In this document: positions 1-7,333 of the stretch, piece by piece | Layout of the letters: every line of letters starts with the position of its first letter | How positions within the stretch are numbered: position 1 is the first letter of the stretch | NCBI GenBank assembly: GCA_027493055.1 | Contig: JAPUDO010000012.1 | Span: forward strand, 55,669 to 119,668 | Source: Niabella sp. | GTDB lineage: Bacteria > Bacteroidota > Bacteroidia > Chitinophagales > Chitinophagaceae | Reading direction: 5' to 3' | Length of the DNA: 64,000 bases | Program-made: the position numbers and the translations under genes | Notes under the pieces: model-generated | Told to the model about the DNA's origin: nothing | Databases searched by the model: none | The model's input: only the letters and a program-made list of their open reading frames with translations

Positions 1-22
1 GGGCCAAATCTTCTTTTATCAT
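1..22 (-). CDS. Start of a gene running off the left edge
   Basis: After the sigma factor stop, the minus strand opens a new frame reading MIKEDLA and leaves the window. An alternative ATG four bases upstream starts a different frame (MNDKRRFG). The 14-base gap to the sigma gene suggests co-transcription, as is usual for the gene following an ECF sigma factor. Too little is visible to name it. Confidence 0.3.
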
Positions 23-36
23 TCATAATATTATTT

Positions 37-609
37 TTAATAAGTTATCAATTCGTTGTATAAATATTGTAAGCGCTTGCGCAAATGCAGTACGGCATAG
101 CGTTTCCGGCTGATGATCGTTTTAATGCTTTCCCCTTTTTTATCCGCGATCTGCTGCAGTGTTACATCTTCCATTTCATTCAATATGAACACTTCCCGCT
201 GCGCTTCAGGCAATTCATCGAGGGCCTGGAACAGCTCTTCCCAAAAAAGCTCTTTAAAATCTTCCAGCTCAGGGTTGTCTTTTATAGCCAGCAACATTTC
301 CCTGAACTGCACTTCGCCGTCTTCATTCTCATACTGGTAATCATCCAGCAGCTCGGGTTTTTTCTTGCGGTATTTATCAGTGATCTTGTTGCGCGCCACT
401 CTAAACAGCCAGCCGCTCACTTCTTCAATGGTTTGCGTGGAAGACACATTGGTAAACTGGTACCACACATCCTGCAGAATATCTTCCGCATCAGCATCGG
501 TATTCACCTTGCCCCGGATAAAGCCAAAAAGCCGCTTACTGTAATCTCTTACAGTATCTATAATATTTTGCTTCCTGTCATCGGCCATTATTGCTATACC
601 ATCGCTCAT
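37..609 (-). CDS. ECF-type RNA polymerase sigma factor
   Basis: A 190-residue sigma-70 family protein of extracytoplasmic-function size that would direct RNA polymerase to a small regulon. Region 2 lies at about residues 20-85, with the core-binding stretch DADAEDILQDVWYQF. Region 4 lies at about 120-180, with the helix-turn-helix VTLQQIADKKGESIKTIISRKR. There is no C-terminal extension. An internal Met at residue 8 is another possible start. No anti-sigma gene is visible inside the window; the gene that begins right after it at the left edge could be one. The stimulus is unknown. Confidence 0.9.
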   Translation of the reverse strand: MSDGIAIMADDRKQNIIDTVRDYSKRLFGFIRGKVNTDADAEDILQDVWYQFTNVSSTQTIEEVSGWLFRVARNKITDKYRKKKPELLDDYQYENEDGEVQFREMLLAIKDNPELEDFKELFWEELFQALDELPEAQREVFILNEMEDVTLQQIADKKGESIKTIISRKRYAVLHLRKRLQYLYNELITY

Positions 610-950
610 TATAATAAGGGAAACGACGGAAGGAGAAAATTACTTTAAATTATTGGAACTATATTTCCGGGAAGACAATAATTATTGGGCCAGCAGCTGA
701 ACATTGCTCATCGAAATTGCGACGCTCCGTTTTTTTGTGGAATATGGGCCGGGCAGATAATGCTATTGTCATTTCGGAGTTCCGATGACTATCGGAAAAG
801 AAAGCTCAACGTTTAGTTGAATTGCGATAATAACAGGCTTTTCGTTGAGGCTTCCCCTTCTTGCTCAGATCTCCTGACTACTACTGATCGAAACCTAAAA
901 ACATGTTTTAATCAAGCCTGAAAGCCCGCCTGCCGGACGGGCAGGGCTAA

Positions 951-1066
951 TATTATTATAAAAAAAGCATATACACCGATTACAAACCCCGAAGGGATAG
1001 CATAATATCCTGTGTCACCCCTTCGGGGTTTTCGTCCAAAATCCAAACGATTTTTCTATAATAATA
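951..1066. repeat. Nested palindromic element (MITE-like)
   Basis: Outer arms at 951-966 and 1051-1066 pair at 15 of 16 positions (core TTATTATAnAAAAA). Inside them, AACCCCGAAGGG (985-996) pairs perfectly with 1019-1030. The symmetric two-tier layout resembles a small non-autonomous element. It occupies part of the 740-base gap between the sigma factor and hisS, where I see no gene. A weakly coding 69-codon frame over it is best read as repeat DNA. Confidence 0.55.
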
Positions 1067-1105
1067 ACATCTCTTCGAGATTTTTCTAAGGTTTCGAACA
1101 CTTAA

Positions 1106-1312
1106 GGCCGGGAGGCCAGCGCGAGGAGAGAATTGCGATGGTAACAGGCATTTCGTTAAGACATCTCTCCCCGATCGATGTGACGACACTTATATATCCT
1201 CGCCCTTCTTGCTCAAATCTCCTCCGGACCTGACCTGGGCATACCCGTTACTAAACCAATGAGATTTATACTAAGTAACCTTAACGCACTGGCCGGGAGG
1301 CCAGCGCGAGGA
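1106..1312. repeat. Direct repeat pair GGCCGGGAGGCCAGCGCGAG...
   Basis: An identical 22-bp word occurs at 1106-1127 and 1291-1312. A core copy (15 of 16) lies at 54239-54254. The first copy is followed by AATTGCGATGGTAACAGGCA-type sequence (1130-1160) that is also present at 819-850. Both of those copies lie upstream of a CTTCTTGCTCAnATCTCCT word (about 855-875 and 1204-1222). This composite repeat fills the rest of the sigma-hisS gap. Its function is unknown. Confidence 0.6.
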
Positions 1313-1321
1313 TACATAATA

Positions 1322-1352
1322 AACCAGTCAAACCGGGGCGGTCAGACTGGTT
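1322..1352 (-). terminator. Hairpin at the 3' end of hisS
   Basis: AACCAGTC (1322-1329) pairs with GACTGGTT (1345-1352), and the arm touches the hisS stop codon. The tract after the stem on the minus strand is only weakly T-rich, so a terminator role is tentative. Confidence 0.4.
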
Positions 1353-2715
1353 AAAATCCTGCTTCAGCCAGTTGCTCAAAAGTTACCTGCTGCTGCTCAC
1401 CGCTTGCAAGGTTTTTAATATTCACAATACCCTGCTCCAATTCCCTGCTGCCCAAAATAGCCACATAAGGAATGGCCTTTTTTTCAGCGTATTTAAACTG
1501 CTTGTCAAATTTTGCATTTTCGTGAAAAACCTCGCAGCTGATATTTTTACTTCTTAATTGTTGTGCCAACTCCATCGCTTTAGCTGCTTCGGCTTCTCCA
1601 AGATTAAAAAACAGGATCTTTGTACCGGCAGCTGTTTCCCCGGGAAAAAGATCCAGTTCGCTCATGACGTCATAAATTCTATCCACACCAAAAGAAATGC
1701 CCACCCCCGGCACATCCGGCACTCCAAACAAACCGGTAAGATCATCATAGCGGCCACCGCCGCCAATACTGCCGATCTGCACCCCCAGGGCTTTCACTTC
1801 AAAAATGGTTCCGGTATAATAATTCAGTCCGCGGGCAAGGGTCACATCGAGGGACAGCTGACAGTTGGCAGTTGACAGATGACAGTTATCTACAATATAT
1901 TTCAGCTCTTCCACGCCTTTTAAGCCGGTTTCGTTTCCCGTAAAAATGGCTTTTAGCTGTGTAAGCTTTTCTTCATTGCTTCCTGTAATATTTAAAAAAG
2001 ATTCAATGATCTGTACCTGCGTATCATCCAGTCCCCTACCCCGCAACTCTTCTTTTACTTTCTCTATCCCGATCTTATCCAGCTTATCAATAGCAATGGT
2101 TATATCCGTCAGCTTTTCTGCACCACCACATCTATCAGCTAAAGCAGCCAATATCTTACGGTTGTTGATCCTTATTTCTACCGGAATATGCAGCTTTTGA
2201 AAAACCGTGGCATACATATTAACCAGTTCCAGCTCATTCAGTAAAGACCTGCTTCCCACCACATCCGCATCACACTGGTAAAATTCGCGGTAGCGGCCTT
2301 TCTGCGGCCTGTCGGCCCGCCATACCGGCTGTACCTGGTACCGTTTAAAAGGCATAGCTAATTGCTGATGGTTCATGGCTACATAACGTGCAAAAGGAAT
2401 GGTAAGGTCATAGCGCAGGGCCCGTTCCGTAATATCCTTGCTGGATTTCCCCCCCATTATTTTTTCAAATCCGGCTTTGGTTTTTTCAAACTTGGCTTCA
2501 TTGTCCAGCCCATTATTCAGGATCTTGAAAATGAGCTTATCCCCTTCTTCACCATATTTGCCCATGAGAGTATCCAGGTTTTCCATGGCCGGTGTTTCCA
2601 GCGGCTGAAAACCGTACAGCTCAAAAACGGTTCTTATGGTATTAAATATATAACTGCGCTTACGCACTACTTCCGGGCCAAAATCACGTGTGCCCTGTGG
2701 TATGGTTGGTTTCAT
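1351..2715 (-). CDS. hisS: Histidyl-tRNA synthetase
   Basis: Class II aminoacyl-tRNA synthetase that charges tRNA-His in the cytoplasm. It begins MKPTIPQGTRDFGPE (motif 1 region), has motif 2 around RYQVQPVWRADRPQKGRYREF, the HisRS signature LARGLNYYTG, and a C-terminal anticodon-binding domain of about 90 residues. The frame is open to 2769, but those 18 extra codons are made of repeat DNA, so I place the start at the ATG at 2715, giving 454 residues. Codons at 1852-1890 (DNCHLSTANCQLS) are built from a dispersed GACAGTTGACAG-type repeat, just before the signature. Confidence 0.95.
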   Translation of the reverse strand: MKPTIPQGTRDFGPEVVRKRSYIFNTIRTVFELYGFQPLETPAMENLDTLMGKYGEEGDKLIFKILNNGLDNEAKFEKTKAGFEKIMGGKSSKDITERALRYDLTIPFARYVAMNHQQLAMPFKRYQVQPVWRADRPQKGRYREFYQCDADVVGSRSLLNELELVNMYATVFQKLHIPVEIRINNRKILAALADRCGGAEKLTDITIAIDKLDKIGIEKVKEELRGRGLDDTQVQIIESFLNITGSNEEKLTQLKAIFTGNETGLKGVEELKYIVDNCHLSTANCQLSLDVTLARGLNYYTGTIFEVKALGVQIGSIGGGGRYDDLTGLFGVPDVPGVGISFGVDRIYDVMSELDLFPGETAAGTKILFFNLGEAEAAKAMELAQQLRSKNISCEVFHENAKFDKQFKYAEKKAIPYVAILGSRELEQGIVNIKNLASGEQQQVTFEQLAEAGF

Positions 2716-2787
2716 TATTTTCTGTTCATAGTTCATGGCCTGTCGTTCATGGTGTTGTCTATGGACCATAAACTATTGACTATGGGC

Positions 2788-3243
2788 TTATTTATATTTA
2801 TCAATTATTGCATCACATGCTTTGTCTATCATATCATATACTTCGTGGTAACCCGGCTCGGGGCCATACCAGGGATCAGGCACATCCCTGTTTTTACCCG
2901 GGTAGACTTCGTTCATGAGCAGGTCCACTTTGGATGCGTCAAACTTTTCCCCGGCGATCCATTTCATCTCATCTATCACATCATCTGCCATGGCGTATAT
3001 TTTATCGAAGCGGTCAAAGTCAGCTGCTGCAAAACGGCGGGCGCATTGTCCGCTGATGTCCAGCCCTTTTGCCCTGGCCACTTTTTGCGAAAGCCGGTGC
3101 GGTGCCTCACCTACATGATAGCCGTTGGTTCCGGCGCTGTCCACCTTCCAGTCCAGTCCTGCTTCTTTTATTTTATGCTGCAAAATACCTTCAGCCAGCG
3201 GGCTCCGGCAAATATTTCCCAGGCATACCATCAAAATATTCAT
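2788..3243 (-). CDS. Low-molecular-weight protein-tyrosine phosphatase
   Basis: A 151-residue phosphatase with the N-terminal P-loop CLGNICRS (Cys7, Arg13) and the general-acid Asp in VPDPWYG near residue 121. The family dephosphorylates phosphotyrosine in proteins and, in bacteria, often acts on capsule-related tyrosine kinases, but no such kinase is nearby. It is transcribed ahead of hisS with a 72-base gap filled by dispersed repeat words. A perfect TAnnTTTG element lies 5 bases before the ATG, implying a very short leader. Confidence 0.93.
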   Translation of the reverse strand: MNILMVCLGNICRSPLAEGILQHKIKEAGLDWKVDSAGTNGYHVGEAPHRLSQKVARAKGLDISGQCARRFAAADFDRFDKIYAMADDVIDEMKWIAGEKFDASKVDLLMNEVYPGKNRDVPDPWYGPEPGYHEVYDMIDKACDAIIDKYK

Positions 3244-3248
3244 GCGCG

Positions 3249-3256
3249 CAAAGATA
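3249..3256 (-). promoter_or_regulatory. -7 element TATCTTTG of the phosphatase gene
   Basis: Perfect match to the Bacteroidota -7 consensus TAnnTTTG, read on the minus strand, 5 bases before the ATG at 3243. No clear TTTG -33 box was found. Confidence 0.45.
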
Positions 3257-3260
3257 AGCG

Positions 3261-3415
3261 CATTTCAGATTGGGGGTAGGAAATTAGGCAAGAAGGGTGT
3301 AGGACAAATCTCCTTTTTTTGTGAGCTTTTGTCTATCGCCAGTTCGAGGCGAGGACACCTCGAACAACTTTTAGTAAGCACATTTCAGATTTGGGGCGGG
3401 GAATCCGGTAAGAAG
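3261..3415. repeat. Imperfect direct repeats in a 300-base gap
   Basis: CATTTCAGATTGGGGGTAGG-type sequence at 3261-3295 recurs at 3379-3413 with the same AAGAAG end. The rest of the gap to 3557 includes a CCACGGATGCATAGATG word related to the inverted repeat at 20292-20338. No gene is seen in 3257-3557. Confidence 0.45.
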
Positions 3416-3557
3416 CAGGAGTATTGAATGCCACGGATGCATAGATGAGTACAGAAAGATGTTTTTGAAAAAGCTGAAGCATCTGAAGACTTACGGGGTT
3501 TAACAAATAAATCCTGCGTGGAGTTCGACCCGATGGATGGCGAGGTGTATAGTTTTT

Positions 3558-4055
3558 CTATACTGCATTTTCATCAAATGATAAAGCAATATTGCCTATG
3601 CTGGTCTCTACCCGCCTGATACTGACACCGGCCTTTTCAAGCATTTTCCGGGAAGCTACAAAACTGTTATCATCAGCATATTTATCAGACAGGAAAATAA
3701 CTTCGCAGATACCAGCCTGTATAATGGCTTTGGTGCATTCATTGCAGGGAAAAAGGGCGGTATATATTTTACATCCCTGTAAACTGATACCAATATTGTT
3801 GAGTATGGCATTTAACTCTGCATGGCATACATAAGGATACTTGGTCTCTAAAAAATCCCCCCGCTTTTGCCAGGGAAACTCATCATCGCTGCAGCCTATG
3901 GGCAGCCCATTATATCCTACACCAACAATTTTATTCTGAGGATTTACTATACACGCTCCTACCTGGGTGGAGGGATCTTTGCTACGCTTGCCAGAAAGCA
4001 GCGCCACGCCCATAAAGTACTCGTCCCAGCTTATATAGTTTTCCCTTTTACCCAT
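3558..4055 (-). CDS. dCMP deaminase family protein
   Basis: A 165-residue cytidine/deoxycytidylate deaminase fold protein, predicted to turn dCMP into dUMP for thymidylate synthesis. Zinc ligands and the catalytic Glu are visible: H78 and E80 in CHAEL, C104 and C107 in PCNEC. The substrate-binding stretch STQVGACIV and the NGLP-G loop are typical of the dCMP (ComEB-like) branch. It stands alone between repeat-filled gaps. Confidence 0.92.
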   Translation of the reverse strand: MGKRENYISWDEYFMGVALLSGKRSKDPSTQVGACIVNPQNKIVGVGYNGLPIGCSDDEFPWQKRGDFLETKYPYVCHAELNAILNNIGISLQGCKIYTALFPCNECTKAIIQAGICEVIFLSDKYADDNSFVASRKMLEKAGVSIRRVETSIGNIALSFDENAV

Positions 4056-4175
4056 ATCGGCTATTTTAAAATATATGCATGCAAAAGTATTGTAACAAAA
4101 TTAATGGGGGTATAACATTTTTACATGTAGAATGGTAACAGCGATAAGGCGAAGCATGGATACCCCTCAGGGGCC

Positions 4176-4812
4176 TATCGTGTGAATACATTTCTGATTT
4201 CCTATTTTTCTGAGATTATACATATCCTCCCCTGGGGGAGGTGGCCGCAGGCCGGAGGGAGACTATAGCTGTTTCATCTTCTGATCAATCCAGTCCGAAA
4301 GAAAAGCGTGAACATTGCTGATGTTATTCAATATTTGACCGTCATCAAACCGCAACACAGTAAAACCAGCCGATTCCAGCTCTTTTTCACGGATATCATC
4401 TTTTTTTAAAGCCTCTTCCGAATGATGTGTAATACCATCAACCTCTATTATCAGCATCAGCTTTTTACACATGAAATTGGCTATGTACTTCATCACAGGT
4501 CTTTGCCGTTTAAATGAATATCCTTTTAGCTGCCTGGCTCGTAAAATGTATTTCCACAGGCAGGCTTCAGCTTTGGTCATTTCCTTTCTAAGGCGGCTGG
4601 CATAGGGCTGAAGAGCCTTGTTGTAATGGTGATTTTCAAACTGGTTTTTCATAACTGTGAAGTTAGCAATTTCCTATCCTCCCCCTTCATCTGCTGTCTA
4701 AATAATAAGCATTCCGACAGCCCCTCTGAAGGGGACATCCTTTCGATTGTCCCTGCTTTCCTCCATTCACCTTCAGTTGGTGTGTGATACCCAGAAATGT
4801 GCCCACACGATA
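4176..4812. mobile_element. DUF559 cassette bounded by terminal inverted repeats
   Basis: TATCGTGTG-N3-ACATTTCTG at 4176-4196 recurs inverted at 4792-4812, with 18 of 21 positions identical and all differences in the central triplet. Between the arms lie only the DUF559 gene and GC-rich palindromic blocks (4229-4260 and 4717-4735). I infer a small mobile or REP-like unit. No target-site duplication could be recognised. Confidence 0.6.
4263..4652 (-). CDS. DUF559 (Vsr-like) endonuclease-domain protein
   Basis: A 129-residue protein with the DUF559 pattern: LRKEMTKAEACLW near residue 21, FKRQRPV at 47, then YIANF and LIIEVDG. The family has a PD-(D/E)XK nuclease-like fold related to very-short-patch repair enzymes. 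Its usual YI-x-DF aspartate is Asn59 here, while E70 and D72 are kept, so catalysis may be lost or altered. The gene sits alone between inverted repeats. A 69-codon frame abutting its start (4649-4858) is repeat DNA and is not listed. Confidence 0.85.
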   Translation of the reverse strand: MKNQFENHHYNKALQPYASRLRKEMTKAEACLWKYILRARQLKGYSFKRQRPVMKYIANFMCKKLMLIIEVDGITHHSEEALKKDDIREKELESAGFTVLRFDDGQILNNISNVHAFLSDWIDQKMKQL

Positions 4813-4953
4813 ACTCAAAGGCGGGAGACATTTTGTTTTCAAAAAATATTGAGGACAAAATGTTCAGCTTCTACTTTAAATAACTTTCTGTTAAAGTGAT
4901 GGCGCCCTGTATGGAGTAAAAATAAAACTGCATCTCAACTTAATAAAAAAGGT

Positions 4954-5718
4954 ATGCAAAAAATACTGTTCTTTTTCCTGATCGCTTATGGAGGATGTGG
5001 CGCTACAGAACATAACACCAGCCAACTTCCTTTTACCAGTTCTTTGCCTGCTTCGCCGGTTTATCATACCATTGGCGCTATACCTGTCCCCGAAGGGTTT
5101 GTGCGCGTAAAAAGCGGAACCGGTTCCTTCGGCTATTGGCTCCGGAATATAAAGCTGAAAAAAGACAATACTGTGTATTTGTATAATGGTAAGACTAAAC
5201 CTAACCAGTCTGCACAGTATGCAGTGGCAGACATACCTGTTGGCAAAAAAGACCTGCAACAATGTGCTGATGCGGTGATGCGGCTGCGCGCGGAATACCT
5301 CTTTGACCAGAAACGGTTTTCTGAGATCGTGTTCAGCGATAATTCAGGTAAAAAATATAGCTGGAAAGGCGGCGCTGATCCCTTCTCCTTCCCTCAATAC
5401 CTGGAGCGTGTATTTGGCATGTGCGGTACGGCCTCTTTAGAAAAACAACTGAAGCCACTATCTGTAAAAAATATAAAACCCGGCGATGTGTTTATAAAAG
5501 GCGGATTTCCCGGCCATGCCATGATGGTTGCTGATGTTGCCAAAAACAAAAACGGCAAAACCGTATATATGCTGATCCAAAGCTATATGCCTGCCCAGGA
5601 CATACATATTGTAAAAAATCCTGCAATACCTGGCAGTCCCTGGTTCGAGGTTAATGAAGGGACTGAAGTTGTAACGCCGGAATGGACATTTTTAAGCTCC
5701 CAGCTAAGAGAATGGTGA
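4954..5718 (+). CDS. DUF4846 exported protein
   Basis: A 254-residue protein resembling the DUF4846 family, whose function is not established. It has a short hydrophobic N-terminus with a possible but poor lipobox before Cys15. The core includes GSFGYWLRNIKLK, a conserved QCADAVMRLRAEYL helix and a GGFPGHAMMVADV segment with His and Asp residues that could form a site. It is probably periplasmic or attached to the membrane. It is followed by a small plus-strand gene 108 bases later and has no close functional neighbours. Confidence 0.8.
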   Translation: MQKILFFFLIAYGGCGATEHNTSQLPFTSSLPASPVYHTIGAIPVPEGFVRVKSGTGSFGYWLRNIKLKKDNTVYLYNGKTKPNQSAQYAVADIPVGKKDLQQCADAVMRLRAEYLFDQKRFSEIVFSDNSGKKYSWKGGADPFSFPQYLERVFGMCGTASLEKQLKPLSVKNIKPGDVFIKGGFPGHAMMVADVAKNKNGKTVYMLIQSYMPAQDIHIVKNPAIPGSPWFEVNEGTEVVTPEWTFLSSQLREW

Positions 5719-5825
5719 AGCCCAATAGCTTAAAATGGCCGGGGTGATAACAATCATTTAGTAATTTGAGTTTAGTCATAACTAATAATAGCCGATACTG
5801 ATAGTTTTACACCACCTTGGCTAAA

Positions 5826-6176
5826 ATGGAACTATATATATCGGAGAATACCCGACCTGAAGATGTGAAACGATATTTCTCATCCTGCTATCCATTTCTG
5901 AAAATTGAGCTGTACAGAATGTGGGATAAGAATGAAATGCCGCAAAAGAAGCATATACCTGTTACCTATAAGTTTGCCGGCCTGCTAAGAGAGGGCCCTG
6001 TGGATATTAACAGCGACATAACCGTAGCGGAACTGGGCAATAGTTTTGCTGGTTTTGGCCTGAGAATTGAAGTTTTCAGGAAAAGCGGCAATGTTTGGGT
6101 AGAAACTTTTTTAACTGAAAGCTGGACCCTGCAACAACAAAACAAAGCCGGAGAAGAAATTTCCACTCCGGCCTGA
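5826..6176 (+). CDS. Small hypothetical protein
   Basis: A 116-residue cytoplasmic protein with no signal peptide, starting MELYISENTRPEDVKRYFSS. The frame can extend three codons to a TTG at 5817, but the ATG at 5826 is the simpler start. I do not recognise a domain. The middle (ITVAELGNSFAGFGLRIEVFRKSGNVWVE) looks like alternating beta strands. It ends 9 bases from the convergent response-regulator gene, so both probably share the short space between them for termination. Confidence 0.6.
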   Translation: MELYISENTRPEDVKRYFSSCYPFLKIELYRMWDKNEMPQKKHIPVTYKFAGLLREGPVDINSDITVAELGNSFAGFGLRIEVFRKSGNVWVETFLTESWTLQQQNKAGEEISTPA

Positions 6177-6185
6177 AGCAGGCCC

Positions 6186-7259
6186 TTAATAAGGAAGGTT
6201 TCGTAATTTGCTTTCGTTCAATATAATAATACTTCCGCCTTTTATATCAATCAGTTTCTCGGCTTTAAAATCAGATAAGGTTCTTATCAGGGATTCGGTT
6301 GCAATACCGGTTGCCTGCGCCAGGTTATCCCTGGATAGCCGTATTTCTTTTGTGTCGCCCGATTCACTTTTAAACTTTTCAAGCATTACAACCAGCTGGA
6401 AAGCTACTTTTTTCCTGAGCGAGTTATAGGCTATATTTAAAAGGCTTTCTTCTTTTTCTAATACATTGTGTGTAATGAGACTGATAAACTGCCTGGCCAC
6501 CTGCATATCGGCCGACATGAGCACCAGGAAATCTTCTTTGGGGATGGTCATAATTTCTGCATCTTCCAGCACTTCCGCATTTTCTTTGTATACAATGTTT
6601 TCAAGTACATAAGTGTACCCCAGAAAATCGCCTTTGCCCAAGATATTTGTAATAAGCTCCTTACCATCATCATTTGATTTGAAAGTTTTTACTTTACCGC
6701 TTTTGATGTAGTAAACTGCTTTAGGCCTTTGATCTTCGGCATATATCTGCTGCTTTTTCTTGTAGCTGTACACTTCCCTTTCATCAGAAAGCAATGGAAT
6801 ATGGCTTACACTTTTTACATTATCTAAAAAGTTGCTTAGCTGGTCTCCGTCAGGGTTATGATTGGATGCAGCCAGCTGCTGCTTAATAGTTTCGGCTTTA
6901 TTTAACCTCATTTCTACCGCTTTTAAAAGATCCACCCCCTCAAATGGTTTAGTAATATAATCATCAGCGCCCAGCTCCATCCCTTTCCTGAAGTCGGATT
7001 TTTCCGATTTTGCTGTAAGGAATATAAACGGAATGCTGTTGGCTTTAGGATGCTGGTTCAGCAGGTACACTACACCATACCCGTCCAGCACCGGCATCAT
7101 AATATCGCAAATGATCAGGTCGGGCATTTGCTCTATTGCTATTTCAGTTCCTATTTTTCCGTTTGGCGCTGTTATAACATCATAGTTGGAGAGTTCCAGG
7201 ATCTCTGCGATGTTATCCCTTACCTCATCGTTATCTTCTATTACCAAAATTTTTTTCAC
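6186..7259 (-). CDS. Response regulator with cNMP-binding and Crp-type HTH domains
   Basis: A 357-residue fusion. The receiver domain is residues 1-125, with phospho-acceptor D52 (LIICDIMMP), T82 and K104. A cyclic-nucleotide-binding fold follows at about 160-270, with the segment KGDFLGYTYVLENIVYKENAE. A Crp-like helix-turn-helix lies near 310 (LSRDNLAQATGIATESLIRTL). Most regulators have either a receiver or a Crp sensor. It lies 74 bases downstream of a soluble PAS histidine kinase, its likely partner. Whether it binds a nucleotide cannot be read from sequence. Confidence 0.9.
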   Translation of the reverse strand: MKKILVIEDNDEVRDNIAEILELSNYDVITAPNGKIGTEIAIEQMPDLIICDIMMPVLDGYGVVYLLNQHPKANSIPFIFLTAKSEKSDFRKGMELGADDYITKPFEGVDLLKAVEMRLNKAETIKQQLAASNHNPDGDQLSNFLDNVKSVSHIPLLSDEREVYSYKKKQQIYAEDQRPKAVYYIKSGKVKTFKSNDDGKELITNILGKGDFLGYTYVLENIVYKENAEVLEDAEIMTIPKEDFLVLMSADMQVARQFISLITHNVLEKEESLLNIAYNSLRKKVAFQLVVMLEKFKSESGDTKEIRLSRDNLAQATGIATESLIRTLSDFKAEKLIDIKGGSIIILNESKLRNLPY

Positions 7260-7333
7260 CTGTAATTTTTTTATGGTTTTAGTGGCCGGATGGAACTTTT
7301 CTGATATAAACGTTTACTTCCCCGGTTTATAAT

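Noticed and set aside
85-648. 187-codon plus-strand frame over the sigma factor
   Set aside because: Antisense to a clear sigma-70 family gene.
980-1189. 69-codon minus-strand frame before hisS
   Set aside because: It lies wholly on dispersed repeats and a palindromic element.
2716-2769. Upstream start for hisS
   Set aside because: The added codons come from GTTCATGGTGTTGTC-type word repeats and do not fit the HisRS N-terminus.
2362-3279. 305-codon plus-strand frame across hisS and the phosphatase gene
   Set aside because: It is antisense to two well-supported genes and has no protein-family likeness.
4649-4858. 69-codon frame upstream of the DUF559 gene
   Set aside because: It reads through the right inverted repeat and the CCCCTCTGAAGGGG palindrome, so it is element DNA.
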